DNA of 64,000 bases, from positions 339,828 to 403,827 of the forward strand of contig NOWV01000061.1 in the NCBI GenBank assembly GCA_003344405.1, written 5' to 3'. This DNA comes from Trichoplax sp. H2. Lineage: Eukaryota > Placozoa > Uniplacotomia > Trichoplacea. A model generated the notes under the pieces. That model was not told where the DNA came from and ran no database searches. It was given only the letters and a program-made list of their open reading frames with translations. Shown in pieces: positions 13,101-25,600 of the stretch (the stretch's first letter is position 1; each line of letters begins with the position of its first letter). Both the position numbers and the translations under genes were made by a program.

Positions 13101-14286
13101 TTAAGAAGTTAAAATACTGTTGCAAGAGTCGCATATTGTATGCAATTGGTTCTGTAATACAGTACCTGGTCCGAACGAATTTTATAATTTGAAGACTCAT
13201 GAAAGGATTAGCCTATACCTGCTCTACGGATGTGATAAATATAATTGTTACGTGTATCCACTAAAGGAAAAACAACAGAACAATAACGAAAAAACGTCTT
13301 AAAAGGGGATATAACAGTAAAATTGCCAGCTTGAATCCTACTACAGACATACAGCAGATTGATGATCTAAGAAAATGCTATTGCAAAATATTCTAAAAAG
13401 ACGAAAAAATTATGATATTATTCGTTTCTTATAAGGCTGAGTTATCATTAAACATTTGAAGAACTGTTATAATTAAGCTTGTGTCATCATTTGGCAATGC
13501 ACTTACAGTCCATTCACTTTTATTAAACTTCGGCACCATTTTGTCCCGCTTATTCCTTCCTAATTTTCGTAGCTATAATCCATTATTCCAAGCTAGGCTG
13601 TGAAATACTTCTGAAATGTTAGCTAAGAGTAGTTTGATACTATGAAATATATTGTAATAGTCGAATGTGTATCCTGTAGAGTTAATTGAAAGCCAACGTG
13701 TTAAATATCAAATAGCTAAGTTATCTAGTCTCTTTACCACGAAATTCGCCAGAAAATGGTATTGAAAATTACGATATTATTCTTCCTATATTACGGGATT
13801 GTTTGGTTCTATTATAAATCATAAAAGTACAAATCCACTATTCTGAAAGTGATCATACAGTTCCCTTATACCCGCTCGAGTAGACTTGTAAATGTTACTG
13901 TTTTACGGTCCCGGTTTGCAATAAAATTTTTAATACATAAGCGGTGAAAGTGCTATAATTTTATAAAAAAGACTATTTTTTGCGAATTATTAATTCGAGT
14001 TTTGAAACTAGCACATCTTGCAGTTTCATCAGTTCTTATTTGATGTAATCTACGCTTTTTAATTGTTCTTGCTTTAGGTTAAAAAATACGTATCGAGCTT
14101 AACAGATTCAAGTTTATAGTATTAACTTAGATAATTACTATACCCATGGTCTACTTAAATACATTGGTTTATTACTCTTAGCTTTGATAAAGTCAAGTAT
14201 TATCAATTTTAATAGATTATTTCTTATTCTTTAGCCTGGAAAGTAGCTAAAAAAGCGCCAATTTTAGCCATAGCCAAGGAAGCATC
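10190..14286. other. Non-coding stretch upstream of the first GPCR gene
   Basis: Short open frames occur here, for example about 65 codons on the minus strand at 10893-11090 and 60 codons at 13120-13302. Neither has a recognised domain or supporting splice structure. The region just before 14287 should hold the promoter of the receptor gene, but no clear TATA element stands out. Confidence 0.4.
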
Positions 14287-15462
14287 ATGAATAATTCTAC
14301 AACTGGTCCAGTCGGACCGACACAATTATCAACACTGCAAATTACTTTCATAACATTATATGCTATACTTGGATTTATTGGGACAGTAGGCAATACCATT
14401 ATCATAATTTCCATAATTACGGTTAAGAAAATGAAAACACCTATCAATATCCTTATTTTAAATTTAGCTTTAGCTGGTTTCCTTATGTCATTATTTTATA
14501 TTCCAATATCAATGATAACTCAGTTTACGACAAATTATATTTGGACGCATGGTCAAACTATGTGCAAAATTTATTATACAGTTACGTTATGGTCCGTCCA
14601 AGTCATATCTTATACTCAGGTCGCAATTTGTATTAACCGTTATCAAGGTATCCATCTCGTTATGAAAAAGAAATATCGTATGAATATCAAGACAATTATG
14701 ATTGTTAATTTAATTATATGGATATTTGCATTACTATTTTGTGTCCCATACTTGATGTATTTAAGGGTAGTACCGCAACGTAATAATATTACACATTGTC
14801 TCTTGGTTTTACCGTTAACGTCACTGGATTTTGCTATCGATGGAAAGTTTGTTAGTTTTTTCTATTTTATGTATGCTGCCAGCTACCTGTTAGTTGCTTA
14901 CTTAATTCCATTCGTAATTATGGTAATGTTTTACGGCATTATTATTAAAGGTTTAAGGCAAAGAAGACTCAGTCGAGGTAATTTTAATAACGATAGGAAT
15001 GAATTACATCGAAGCATCAGTATGCAACGAAAAGAGCGAGTTATCAAATTATTTATAGCTTGCGTTGTCATTTACTTTATTGCAAATCTGCCATATGCTA
15101 TTTCGTTGTTGCTATTTATTATTCATAAGATATCATGGCAAATTTTTATTAGTATTCGCTATTATTTGACCATACTGCAAGTTTTTGGTGTTGTATCCAA
15201 TGCTTTACTCTATGGCTATTTTAACACTGGTATACGTAATTATTCAGCTTCCATAGCATCTAAATCAATTCGTCGTTCTGCTTTAATTACTCAAACACCG
15301 AATACTTCATTCAAGACGACATCATTAAAAACCAATTTTGCAAAACCTTTAAATGATTTTAAAATGGTTAAATCTCTCTCATCCCCAGCTTTGGTTCGTA
15401 TTCAACGATGTAATTCAGGAAAACAATTAAAGACAGCTTCTAACGTTGTAACGGTTGTTTAA
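14287..15462 (+). CDS. Orphan rhodopsin-family (class A) GPCR, intronless, copy 1
   Basis: A single 391-residue frame with seven hydrophobic segments. The extracellular N-terminus has one glycosylation site (NST at 3-5). Class A landmarks seen: Asn36 (1.50), Cys93 (3.25) pairing with Cys171 in extracellular loop 2, NRY at 117-119, Trp145 (4.50), Pro208 (5.50), LP at 268-269 (6.50) and NALLY at 305-309. Three near-universal residues differ: Gly64 where Asp 2.50 is expected, Asn267 in place of the toggle Trp 6.48, and Ala306 in place of the Pro of NPxxY. Position 7.43 is Val, so this is not a retinal-binding opsin. The basic tail ends TVV, compatible with a class I PDZ ligand. The role is presumably G-protein signalling at the plasma membrane; the ligand is unknown. 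It is one of four related genes in the window. Confidence 0.93.
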   Translation: MNNSTTGPVGPTQLSTLQITFITLYAILGFIGTVGNTIIIISIITVKKMKTPINILILNLALAGFLMSLFYIPISMITQFTTNYIWTHGQTMCKIYYTVTLWSVQVISYTQVAICINRYQGIHLVMKKKYRMNIKTIMIVNLIIWIFALLFCVPYLMYLRVVPQRNNITHCLLVLPLTSLDFAIDGKFVSFFYFMYAASYLLVAYLIPFVIMVMFYGIIIKGLRQRRLSRGNFNNDRNELHRSISMQRKERVIKLFIACVVIYFIANLPYAISLLLFIIHKISWQIFISIRYYLTILQVFGVVSNALLYGYFNTGIRNYSASIASKSIRRSALITQTPNTSFKTTSLKTNFAKPLNDFKMVKSLSSPALVRIQRCNSGKQLKTASNVVTVV

Positions 15463-16064
15463 CTGCAAGATACACCTTACTAAATATCAGTTTAACACAA
15501 ACATGACAGCTATTGTTAACTGTAGGGTATTTTTAATCCATCAATTTTAATTATTTATTAAATGAACATTATTTCCAATTAATTAATCCATCTATGTAAA
15601 TTAAACTTACTAATTGCTTCATGCATGTAAAATTTCGTAATTATAATTTGTACGGTTGCATATTAATATGATTCATTACCATACAGCATTATCTTTGTAG
15701 TTATTGTCAAAACAGTTGAGTTTAGATGCTGTTAGAATAAAAAAATATGGTTTTAAATATAATTATTTAATCAAAATATTGACTTTAGATTATTAATCAA
15801 AGAGTGTAAATCAAGCATAAAAATCTAAAGCCATTAATAATGCCAATTAACTATGTTAATGTGGAATAATATGATATCAATCTGAATATTAGATAAATAG
15901 TTTGTATTTAAGGATAGGATTTACAGTACGTAACATATAATTAAAAACCAAGTATTTCAAGTAATTCGAAATTATTTAAGAAAAAGGTTCCGACTATTTA
16001 TTATGCTAAAGCAAATTAGTTTATAAACTCAAAACGAATAAATACAGAAACGAGTTCGTACTTT
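15463..16064. other. 3' flank of GPCR copy 1
   Basis: AT-rich sequence between the receptor stop codon and the antisense LTR. It should carry the receptor's 3' untranslated region. I see no other feature. Confidence 0.4.
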
Positions 16065-16069
16065 AGGCA

Positions 16070-16485
16070 TGTGAGGTTGATAGATCAAGAATCTTCAAAA
16101 CTTTAGAAAATTAAGATTTATTGAACAAAACCTCGTTTACGAAGATACAACGTAATCGATTAGCTGAGGACCTCTAAAGAGAAAGAACTATCTTACTATA
16201 CTAAACTACTCGCTTATATACTTTTCCGCGTTTACAGTCTTAGCACCTTACTTACTACACACTTCAGTATTAGCATCTCAAATACAGGATACTTTACACC
16301 TTTCATGTGAAGCTCTAGTGTGAGCACTGCAGCGCTCTTCTTCAAAAGGATTACAGTTACTAAGCTAGCTATATTTAATACTTAAGCATCTAACGAGAAT
16401 ATCTATCACATGTTGAACACAACACCTACGGTAGACATTACTAAATATATCATCAACTTAGAATACAATATTACACTGTCTTGCA
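16070..16485 (-). mobile_element. Solo LTR, family 1, copy A, 416 bp
   Basis: On the minus strand the element runs from TGCAAGACAGTG to CAACCTCACA. AGGCA is directly repeated on both sides (16065-16069 and 16486-16490). A minus-strand TATATAA lies at 16214-16220 and AATAAA at 16117-16122. It is nearly the same sequence as the LTRs at 31856 and 47725. It sits about 600 bp downstream of GPCR copy 1 in antisense orientation. Confidence 0.93.
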
Positions 16486-16490
16486 AGGCA

Positions 16491-17687
16491 TTAGGTTTTG
16501 CCTCCTTTATTATACGAAATTAGCTACTATAAGTACAAGATAGGAATTAAAAAATAAGATTATACGCCAGCGTAGTAACAAAGTAATCTTTTTCAAACAT
16601 TATTCAGAATGTCTTATAATGAAATAATTTCACGTTACTTATATTAACAGATAAAACTAATCTAAATAGTTTAATATTGGTTAGGATATGTGTTCAATAA
16701 CAAGTATTTTTGATCACTTTTAAGGAAAATTGAAATCTGAAAATGTTGAAAATTATTTTTAGTAGATATTGTACGTTCTAATTTATCAGACACAGTTTTG
16801 CTTCTGATTTGTGTATTTACCGAACTTTGCACTGAATTATTAGCTGATTATAAACCTAGATGAAAGATCAGTAGGTGGGAAAGTTAGTTATGGTTTACAC
16901 CATTATAACACCTTAGAATCATAATATTTAGATAATTTCAAATTTACGCTTGCGAACCATAGGGTATCTTCAGATAATTGTATGTCAAAAGATTCAAAAA
17001 TTGATACCGTCACAATTTTAGGCTTGTATCTAAATATCAAATATAGTAGTGAGATGCTTTATAAAAAATTTCAATGTAGAACTACATCACTATTCAATTA
17101 CCTTCAAGCAGCGATACCGTATATCAATTTTTAAATATTTGTATACGTACCAGAAGTGTTAATGAGATTACAGAATTAATTAAGATAATATTTTTATCAC
17201 TAATTACGGACTGATTTAAGGTTCTACGGTTCTGTATGCTCTGAATTAATGATAGAAAATATACCATAAACATATTTGGTGAAGAAGTTTTTCGAAAATA
17301 CGTGATAGATTTAGGTATTATATCATGTTTACTGTAAGAAAACAATACTACGCGTAATTTCCTGAAATAAATTCCTCGAAGGGATTTTCTGAGCTGTTTA
17401 TTGTAACAATTAAAATCCTTCTAGTTAAATACCATAGATAAAAATAATTCAGACTAGGGTCTACTTATAGACGAAAAAGCACTCGATTTTCATGCCGCAA
17501 TTTCCGAAAGGTAGATGTTGCGCTCACTAATTTTTGGTAAGTTATTGATTTGGAACATTAACTTTATTACTTATTTACTTTGCATTATACGTGTATGATA
17601 GGGTTATGCGAAGATATCCATATAATGAGATAGATCGAATTTATAGCGGAAAAGTTCTACGAATATAAAATTCACTAAGTATTGAAA
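16491..17687. other. Non-coding, AT-rich
   Basis: A minus-strand open frame of about 73 codons at 17124-17345 has no recognisable motif. I see no splice structure or repeat here. Confidence 0.35.
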
Positions 17688-17923
17688 CTTGCTGAATACA
17701 TAAAAAGTAAAATAGCACTCGCTTCCCTTATAGCATGCCCTCGAACATGTCCAGTAATTGTGCGATTTGTTTTAAATAATAAAATTTCTCTTTATATAGC
17801 AACGTACATCGATCAGAAATACAGGTGTTATACATATCAATCAATATTGTTATATATAGTATATTTCCTTTTATGGAATATACATTAAAGTTAAGTATTG
17901 CATTATAGATAACTAATTGTGGC
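17688..17923. repeat. 236-bp sequence, first copy (LTR-bearing haplotype)
   Basis: Starts CTTGCTGAATACATAAAAAG and ends AACTAATTGTGGC, where the LTR begins. It matches 18437-18672 with only a handful of substitutions and no length difference. The last five bases, GTGGC, are the target-site repeat of the following LTR. Confidence 0.95.
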
Positions 17924-18397
17924 TGTGACATTCATTAATTAATGCATCATCAATATTATAATTTTGTTGTGTGATAAATCATATGTTGACACCCAGCTAC
18001 TAATTAACTAATATTAAATGTCATAGAAAGTGTGTTGTGATTCTGGCTATAATAAGTATGTAGACTGGGTTATTAATTAATTACTGTTTTTGCACCAGCG
18101 AAGTTGGTGAGGATATATAAAGTCTCAAAGTTCTTAATTGAGAGATAGTTACGTTAGTCGATGACAGATGGTTATCAGTTGCTAGTCGTAATTGTAAGTT
18201 GTGCGTTCAATCGGACATTTTAATAAAATAGCTTCTAGAATAAAGTTTTGGTCCTTAACGTGAGTAATCTATCGTCTAAGACTCGAATCTAAGTTTGGTT
18301 GATTAAAGAGTGCTTAGAGTTAGTTGCTTAGATAGTTAAGTCTACTTTAGAGGAAAGAATCCCGTTTAATTCTTGTGTTACAATCTCGGTTGTGACA
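17924..18397 (+). mobile_element. Solo LTR, family 2, 474 bp, with empty site present in the window
   Basis: Starts TGTGACATTC and ends CTCGGTTGTGACA. The 5-bp target repeat GTGGC lies at 17919-17923 and 18398-18402. A TATATAA box is at 18114-18120 and AATAAA at 18239-18244. The intact pre-insertion sequence AACTAATTGTGGCATATTAT, with a single GTGGC, is found at 18659-18678. This defines both ends to the base. Confidence 0.95.
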
Positions 18398-18416
18398 GTG
18401 GCATATTATGAAAAAG

Positions 18417-18436
18417 NNNNNNNNNNNNNNNNNNNN
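18417..18436. other. Assembly gap (20 N)
   Basis: Twenty unspecified bases. The 18-bp sequence TGGCATATTATGAAAAAG stands immediately left of the gap and again at 18669-18686, just after the second 236-bp copy. The contig on the right therefore begins inside sequence already present on the left. The round number suggests a placeholder, not a measured length. Confidence 0.95.
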
Positions 18437-18672
18437 CTTGCTGAATACATAAAAAGTAAAATAGCACTCGCTTCCCTTATAGCATGCCCTCGAACATGTC
18501 CAGTAATTGTGCGATTTGTTTTAAATAATAAAATTTCTCTTTATATAGCAACGTACATCGATCAGAAATACAGATGTTATACATATCAATCAATATTGTT
18601 ATATATAGTATGTTTTCTTTTATAGAATATACATTAAAGTTAACTATTGCATTATAGATAACTAATTGTGGC
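18437..18672. repeat. 236-bp sequence, second copy (empty-site haplotype)
   Basis: Matches 17688-17923 but continues from AATTGTGGC straight into ATATTATGAAAAAGG with no LTR. Small differences from the first copy (for example TTTCTTTTATAGAATAT against TTCCTTTTATGGAATAT) look like allelic variation. The simplest explanation is an alternative haplotype placed in series across the gap. Confidence 0.9.
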
Positions 18673-19311
18673 ATATTATGAAAAAGGTATTACAGATGTT
18701 GTAAAGACAGATACCATATATAGAGTTGCTTATTAAAAGATTAAGGTTAACTATATATGTATTCTCATATTAATTTATATAATAAGACTGATTATTCTGA
18801 TATGAGATAGGTACAAAAGATATGTTTGTTGCATCAGACAAGGCTCTTTTTAATTAATGTAAACTCTCGGCTTGCATGAATTGCTTATGAATGAGGGGAA
18901 TACTATGCAATATATTAACGTTTAGCTTCAACAATAAAATTGTTCCTCATCCTCCTCAATAAGTCGTCCCATAACAACAGGATATTCTTATGATAAGAAA
19001 ACGCTCTAGTTGCTCCTATTCATCGAGTAATTTTGCGTTTTAATATTAGATTGAAGACTGATTCTGGGTACATATGTTTTGGGTTAGGTTTAAGGTTAGA
19101 TTAATGGTTACAGTTTACGGATAAATTTAAGTACAATGCTAGTTCAGATATTAAAACGTAATGCCTTTGCTATTTTGAAAAGGAAGGTGTTCATATTATT
19201 TTTTATTTAGCTTAGATAACCACTATAATGCTTAGCATAAAAATATTAATGATACTTACTTACTTATTACGTCATTATCTACGATTATACACGATATACA
19301 TACCTTAAGAT

Positions 19312-19532
19312 TATTGCGAACCTTGTCCGCTGGGTTACGCTTATTGTCTCTCTACACGCTCATAATATACTTCTTGACTAAATATAAGCTTGATACACTT
19401 ATTCAATTTAGTCTTCTTATCTGTTACGTCCATTCCGTCCCACCCTTAGAAACTCCTGGATTGTATACTTTCTCCGACGGATTACAGCTAAGATGGCCAA
19501 CACGCCATCCGAAGCCAACTCATCATAATTAG
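19312..19532. other. Locally GC-richer island, nature unknown
   Basis: This 220-bp patch is visibly richer in G and C than the DNA around it and is open in one plus frame for about 72 codons. The minus strand has a shorter open frame with glycine-, tryptophan- and proline-rich residues. It could be a remnant of a retroelement or a lone exon. I recognise no domain. Confidence 0.3.
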
Positions 19533-19621
19533 ATTTAATCAAATCTAGATTAATTTATCAGAGATAGATGTACGATATGCAAATCATAAAATTAGAAGTA
19601 ATCGTGTATATGCTACGGCCA

Positions 19622-19657
19622 GAGATTGGCTAATTCTTGGAATTGACCATAACATAT
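19622..19657. repeat. Short dispersed repeat shared with 48159-48246
   Basis: Contains GAGATTGGCT and then GGAATTGACCATAACATAT. The last 16 bases, ATTGACCATAACATAT, are identical to 48231-48246, and the preceding bases are related. It looks like a truncated copy of the repeat next to the LTR at 47725. Confidence 0.6.
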
Positions 19658-22600
19658 ACTTATTTTTCAAGAAAATAACCTTGAAATATATTCTTAAAAT
19701 AACGTATTATTTATCTTAAATTAATTGCTTTTATTTTTCATTTTCTTTAATTCAATCTTTTAGACTTAAGACCAGCTCCTCTACTATCAATAATACAGTA
19801 TCGATTGAAAAACGAAGATTGAAGTTTATTAATACAACATTAAATACAATATCTATGTATGTGTTTTGAAAGTCAATAATAAAACAATTACATTTTTCAT
19901 CATTACAATTTCAAATATCAATAATGAAAATCAAAAGATTATTTTTTATATCCTTGAGGCTGGAATTTTTCAAGTATTACCGTTAGCAAACGATTTCGTG
20001 CCGCTCAAAATAGAAATATCTATAGAATTCTTAAATCTCATTATGAGGGTTCCAATTTAAGATCAGTTATTTTGATTATATATATGATTAGCATGAAACT
20101 CAGCCACTGGTTCTAGATATTAATAAAACACAAGTTTATGTTCATACTAAAGAGTCATAAATGCAATGTTTAAGCAGCCTGAATTTAATTTTTCTTCTAA
20201 ACTTGCTTCTAAATATCTAAAATATTAATATTTTTTCTTTATTGTATACTAATTTTATCTGTATTGACTATATAAAATATAATATGTTCTTATTCATAGC
20301 AAACAATGCTGAAAATCTGTAATAGAACCTTTTAATATAAATCCTTATAAATGTTGTAATAATGGCGTGTGAAGCAGCTTGATTGATTTGACCGTTAGTT
20401 TAAACTTATATAACTTTGTATGGTCCATCATTAATGAACTTAGAACACAATTTACATTTGAACGAAGGTTCATTTTGGAGCCGAAAAGCTTTCTAGATAT
20501 CTAATTCTTATCGATACATCCTTTTCTATTCTACTCGCTCATTTATTTAATTGTTTCTATGTTTCGCTCCTCTTTAAGCATACATTATCCTTCATAATAA
20601 TTTTTTAGGACTGCCTTTGTATGCTATATTCTCAGACTCGTTTCATTGATCAAGGTGCCCAGAAGGCTGAAAGTAATCTAGACAATCTTGGCTGAGTAAT
20701 TATTTACGTAAGACATTTTCATTCGTGGATTGATCCAAAAGGTTAAGCATAAGTGATTTCTTTATTAAAATTTTTATAACTAAGTAATTTATCCAGTTCT
20801 ATTTAATTATCTATACTAATTTCACACATTGTCATATCAAAATCCAGTTTCAGTTGCCTATTATGTTTAACAAATTATTACTATACGAGGTGATATCTAT
20901 TAGCGCTATCCGCTTTCAGTAGCTTTTTCCGGAAATACAGATTTTAAAAAATTTTCGTTTCAATTAAATTTATCTCCTAAGGAATTCTATCTTGAAAATT
21001 GCTCCTTCATTTTACTACTAGGTAAGGTATACATTTATTTCGATCTTCGAATTGATATCCACTCAAAATTAGTGAAATGAGAAAAATTTACTATAATTGG
21101 TTTGTTTAGTCTATTTACTATATAATTGTCAATAAATATTACCGTAGTTACTTTTTAATAGAAATTTATCCAAAATCATCAGCAATATAGAGTAGGATAT
21201 TTTGCTTATGACGAAATTAACGCATTATCATTTTATTTGATATTACCGTTAATAGTAGAGCTAATTTTAATATATCTAAATGTGTTTAGACCGAGGTGTA
21301 TATATTACTTTCTTATCAATACTAATTTAAATATTTAGATATCTGCATTATTTAGATGCCTATAATTGCTTGAGGAAGCCGTTAATACGCGTATTCTATC
21401 TTTAATATTGCTGAAAAGGTAGGGAGGACACGAATTTTCTTGCGACTGATATATTGTTTGTAGATGTAATTTTATTATATATAATATATTATCAGTGCTT
21501 AATGAAAGTGCTCTTTTAATATCCGAGATATCTTAAAAACATCTGAAGGGGAAGACAGAATAAATAAAATTTTTCTTCTAAGTATTGCGTTTGGATGTAG
21601 TATAAAATTTGTTAAATCATACGAGTATTGTAGCAATAAGTACACTTTCAAGCTGGAATACCTTAAGGACAATATGCTACATAATATTTTTCCTTCTTAG
21701 TAATAGTATACATCCCTTACTAATGTTTTCTACTATGGCACAACACACTAGATTGAAAAGTTTTGAGTTTTTTATTTTAAAATTTTGAAGCTAGGACAGT
21801 GATCTGGGTAGCGTAAACCTGTATTCGCTTAGATAGCTAAACTAAATTACAACTATAGCAAGAAATGCTATACTAAGCAGATGGAAAATTTTGTTTTCCA
21901 TCTACTGTAGTCAAGGTTCAACTAAATAAACAGTTGAAGTAATAACGTGATTCATCATGTCATTCTAAGAGTTTGATGATGCATAACTGCATTACAGAAT
22001 TAAAAATGGATTTAAATATTGCTCAACTCCATGCAGTAATTTTGCAAAGGAATAGAAACTAAATTCTTGGATAGAACAGGATGATACCTCTTTACATTTG
22101 CACCTATAGTAAAATGAATTTAATACTGAAAATTTTAAGCTTAAATCGATATATCTCCCGCATTTGACATACTAGTTCACTCACTTAGCCTTAAAATGTA
22201 AATCGCGGTTTCTGCTTGTAAATAGGGATAGATGTAATACTTACAAACCTTGCAATATCATTAATAATGCTAACAGATGATATAAACTTATTTAATATTA
22301 TCGATATACAGTAATTCTAATTCAAACTGTTTTTCGAGTGCAGCGACTATTATACCAGCTGTATGATAGATTTATACTAAATTTCTCATGTTAATTTAAC
22401 TTTTAACATCACAATCGAGCTATTTTTTCACTTAAACTAACCTTTACCTACAAGCTAACAACTGGATATCATCCATGTCATAATATTCTTGATCACTATT
22501 GCATACATTCTAGCTACTTTTTGCTTCTATTTTGTTTAGATTCATTTATAATTTATAATTAAACAAAATAAATTAAAAATTGCCATTAATTTAAAGTAGT

Positions 22601-25600
22601 GCATGAGTTTTAGTAGATTTGCATATCTAATAAACTTAAACATTAATATGGTTAAAGATACTGCTATTACAATTAACATCTCAGTATTCAATATCAAGTA
22701 CGCAGTGATTCTTCCATGCGTTAAGAATTTGCTAAACCTATTCAGTTTTCAAAATTTCCAATCTTGTAATCCTTCGCGTCTTTATAACATATAAAGTCTA
22801 ACTAGACAAGGCCTGCTTTTAATTTTTATTCACAATTTCTATAGCATTCATTGTAATCGCCTACCGTTACTAATAGCTTTTGACAATATCATAGCATCTT
22901 TGATTTACAGACAGTCTATCGCTTTCTCCATCAGCATATAAATAGTTTTGATTATTTAGATCTTATGCTATCAATTTTGTTTCTAAATACTTTCAACTTT
23001 ATTATATTTCAAATATATTTATATCATTTATCTTGATATCGATGGCTTGATTATTATTATGATCACAGACAATACATTTTTCAAGCTGTTGTCTACAATT
23101 TTATTAAGTTTAAAATAGATTAAGCAAAATATTTATCAGGATGATTTTATGACAGCTTTCACGGTATGCATTCCGTTTTCAAACTATCCACAATGAGTAG
23201 TTTAAACTGGTAAAGTATCCTTCATTTACCGCGATTCCAGCAATCTCGGTACTGCTGCTTCTAATCCAGTTAATATTTATATAGCACGAATTCGATAACT
23301 ACTAGCATCATGAAAGCAAGCTAGAACTAAATCGTTTATGGTCAGTTTTAATAGTAACTATTGTAGTGAGTCTAACTGTGTCGATTGGAGACTGCTGTAC
23401 TCTCTAAAACTCATAATTGGTGATTTTTACGACTTTATGAGTAAAACAGTTTATTTCAGCACGAAATAACTGAGATTCTACGTACCGTATTTCTATATTG
23501 GAGTTTTAAGAGTAATAAGTGAATAGATCGTTCACATGTAATAACTTAACCAATACGTATTAACCAGAAAAATCGTTTATCCTATTAATGGCATATTAAT
23601 ATCTAGGCATAGATAGCCTAATTACAACCGTCTATGGGCATCATCAGTCATGAGTAACACAGTAATTACCCTATCATAATTAGTAAGTCTAAAAATTAAA
23701 TTAGATTGGATCCTACTGTCATTAAAATGTAATTTAAATTCAGGTTAATTCCTTATTTCGAAAAATTCAATTCCTGTTATTAGCTGATAGGATTTTACAG
23801 TTTTTGTCTCTTTTAATAGAGCTTTCAGTTAGAATTTATTCATATGTTAATTGATAAATCTAACATTAGCTAAACACCAGTGAGTGATATTTCCATTATC
23901 ATCAATTTTCATGTTTTTGATTTAAGGTTGACTATGACATTTGAAAAGCTCATAATTAAATTAGATCAACGATGATTGATGACAGCACTTATTCTAGTCT
24001 ATCCTTTGTAATCGTCCTATTATTTGAAAATTACTTGTCAAATTTTAATGACTTTGCTCCCATCATGGCCTTTTTTTCTTATTTATTTAATTCAATTTTA
24101 GTCGGAGTTCACACTTGATGGAAACACAGATAAATATGAACGCAAAGATATATGTGTAAGAGACGCCAAATTTTGAAGTCAACTTAATCCCATTTTCTAT
24201 AATGTAAGATGGATAATTTAGTTCTACTTACTGAAGGATGTTCTACGTGTTTGAGCAATTACGTTGAATTTCTAATGTTTATCATTTAAAACAATTTTAC
24301 TTAAAATGGTCCATTTCTTGATTATTGATATTAGACACATACTGTAAACGCGCATTTTCTCCATCGACAATGGATGATAGTATTATTCAGAAATAGATAC
24401 TAGCATCTCTGGTTTCATCATTTATAGGGTTAAGATAACTTAAGAATTGAAATTACAGCTACACGCACATTCACTTAGAGATGTAATCTCTACTTGTTTT
24501 GGAACTAACGATGTATTCCATGTTTGAGCGTAAACTATTCATATTGTTATGACAAATTAAGAATTTAAAACGATGCATTGATTACTCATCAATCCATAGT
24601 AGATGACATAACTGTTATTACCAAATATCATCATTTTTACATAATGCCATCTTTCGAGCAAATAACAAGTAATTTTAATATAGATACGGGGTTTTTCTCA
24701 CAGTTTTTTCACTGTGTATATTAGTAAACATAACGTGCGAATAATTTCCATAGATATGCGTAAGTAATCATTTTCAACTTTATTATTTCTACCAGCTTAA
24801 TCATCGCATTAAATGGTGCTCTATAAAGACTCAGCAAAATAATATTAATGTTAATAATCACCGTCAGGAATTATATAAAAGCTATTTATCAGCTTATTTG
24901 CAAATTTAGTTCGCTTGGTATAAAATGATTTTGTATCTTGATTATTATGATGAGCGTTCTACGATTAAAATACGCGTATAGATGATTTTATGTAGATGAA
25001 CAGGAGTCGTTGGTAAATTTTTTGAAATTATAAATTCCTACTGCTCGTCATAAAAAACTCTAAAAATATCAATTGCATACATGCTCAGCTCTCTTCAAAT
25101 TCTTTGCTAGTCGCTGGTTTCAGTAGCCGCTTTACGTAAAATAGTTCTAGCTGAGAACTTTAATCGCTATTTCTCAGAGTAAAATTTATATGGAAAACGA
25201 GCTTTGACTTATACTACATAAATTTAATGAAAATATGATACATTACATACGTATTTTATATTCTGTCAACTTTAGGAAGTAAAAATTCATCGTAAATACT
25301 ATATTAATAAGCTGCTATTTTATGTTAGTCATCGTAAAGTCAAAACTGATTATTGAATTACTGTCAACTTCTGCATGATATTTAGTTCATTATTATGATA
25401 GTAGATACGTTATTTTTCTTTCTTCACTAATAATGATCAATGTTGTTGTAGATTAGATAGATAAAATGTAGGATATTACTGATGTCATTCACATGGTTAT
25501 ATATACAGTAGCTCCGATGCGATAATAATTTTGAAGTACTTCAATTAAAAAATATATTTAAATGCCGATTATTGGTTATTTTCATAATGCGCATCATTAA

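Noticed and set aside
17682-18674. Matching 65-77 codon frames on both strands around the N gap
   Set aside because: They occur in both 236-bp copies only because the sequence is duplicated; no domain, and one frame runs through the Ns.
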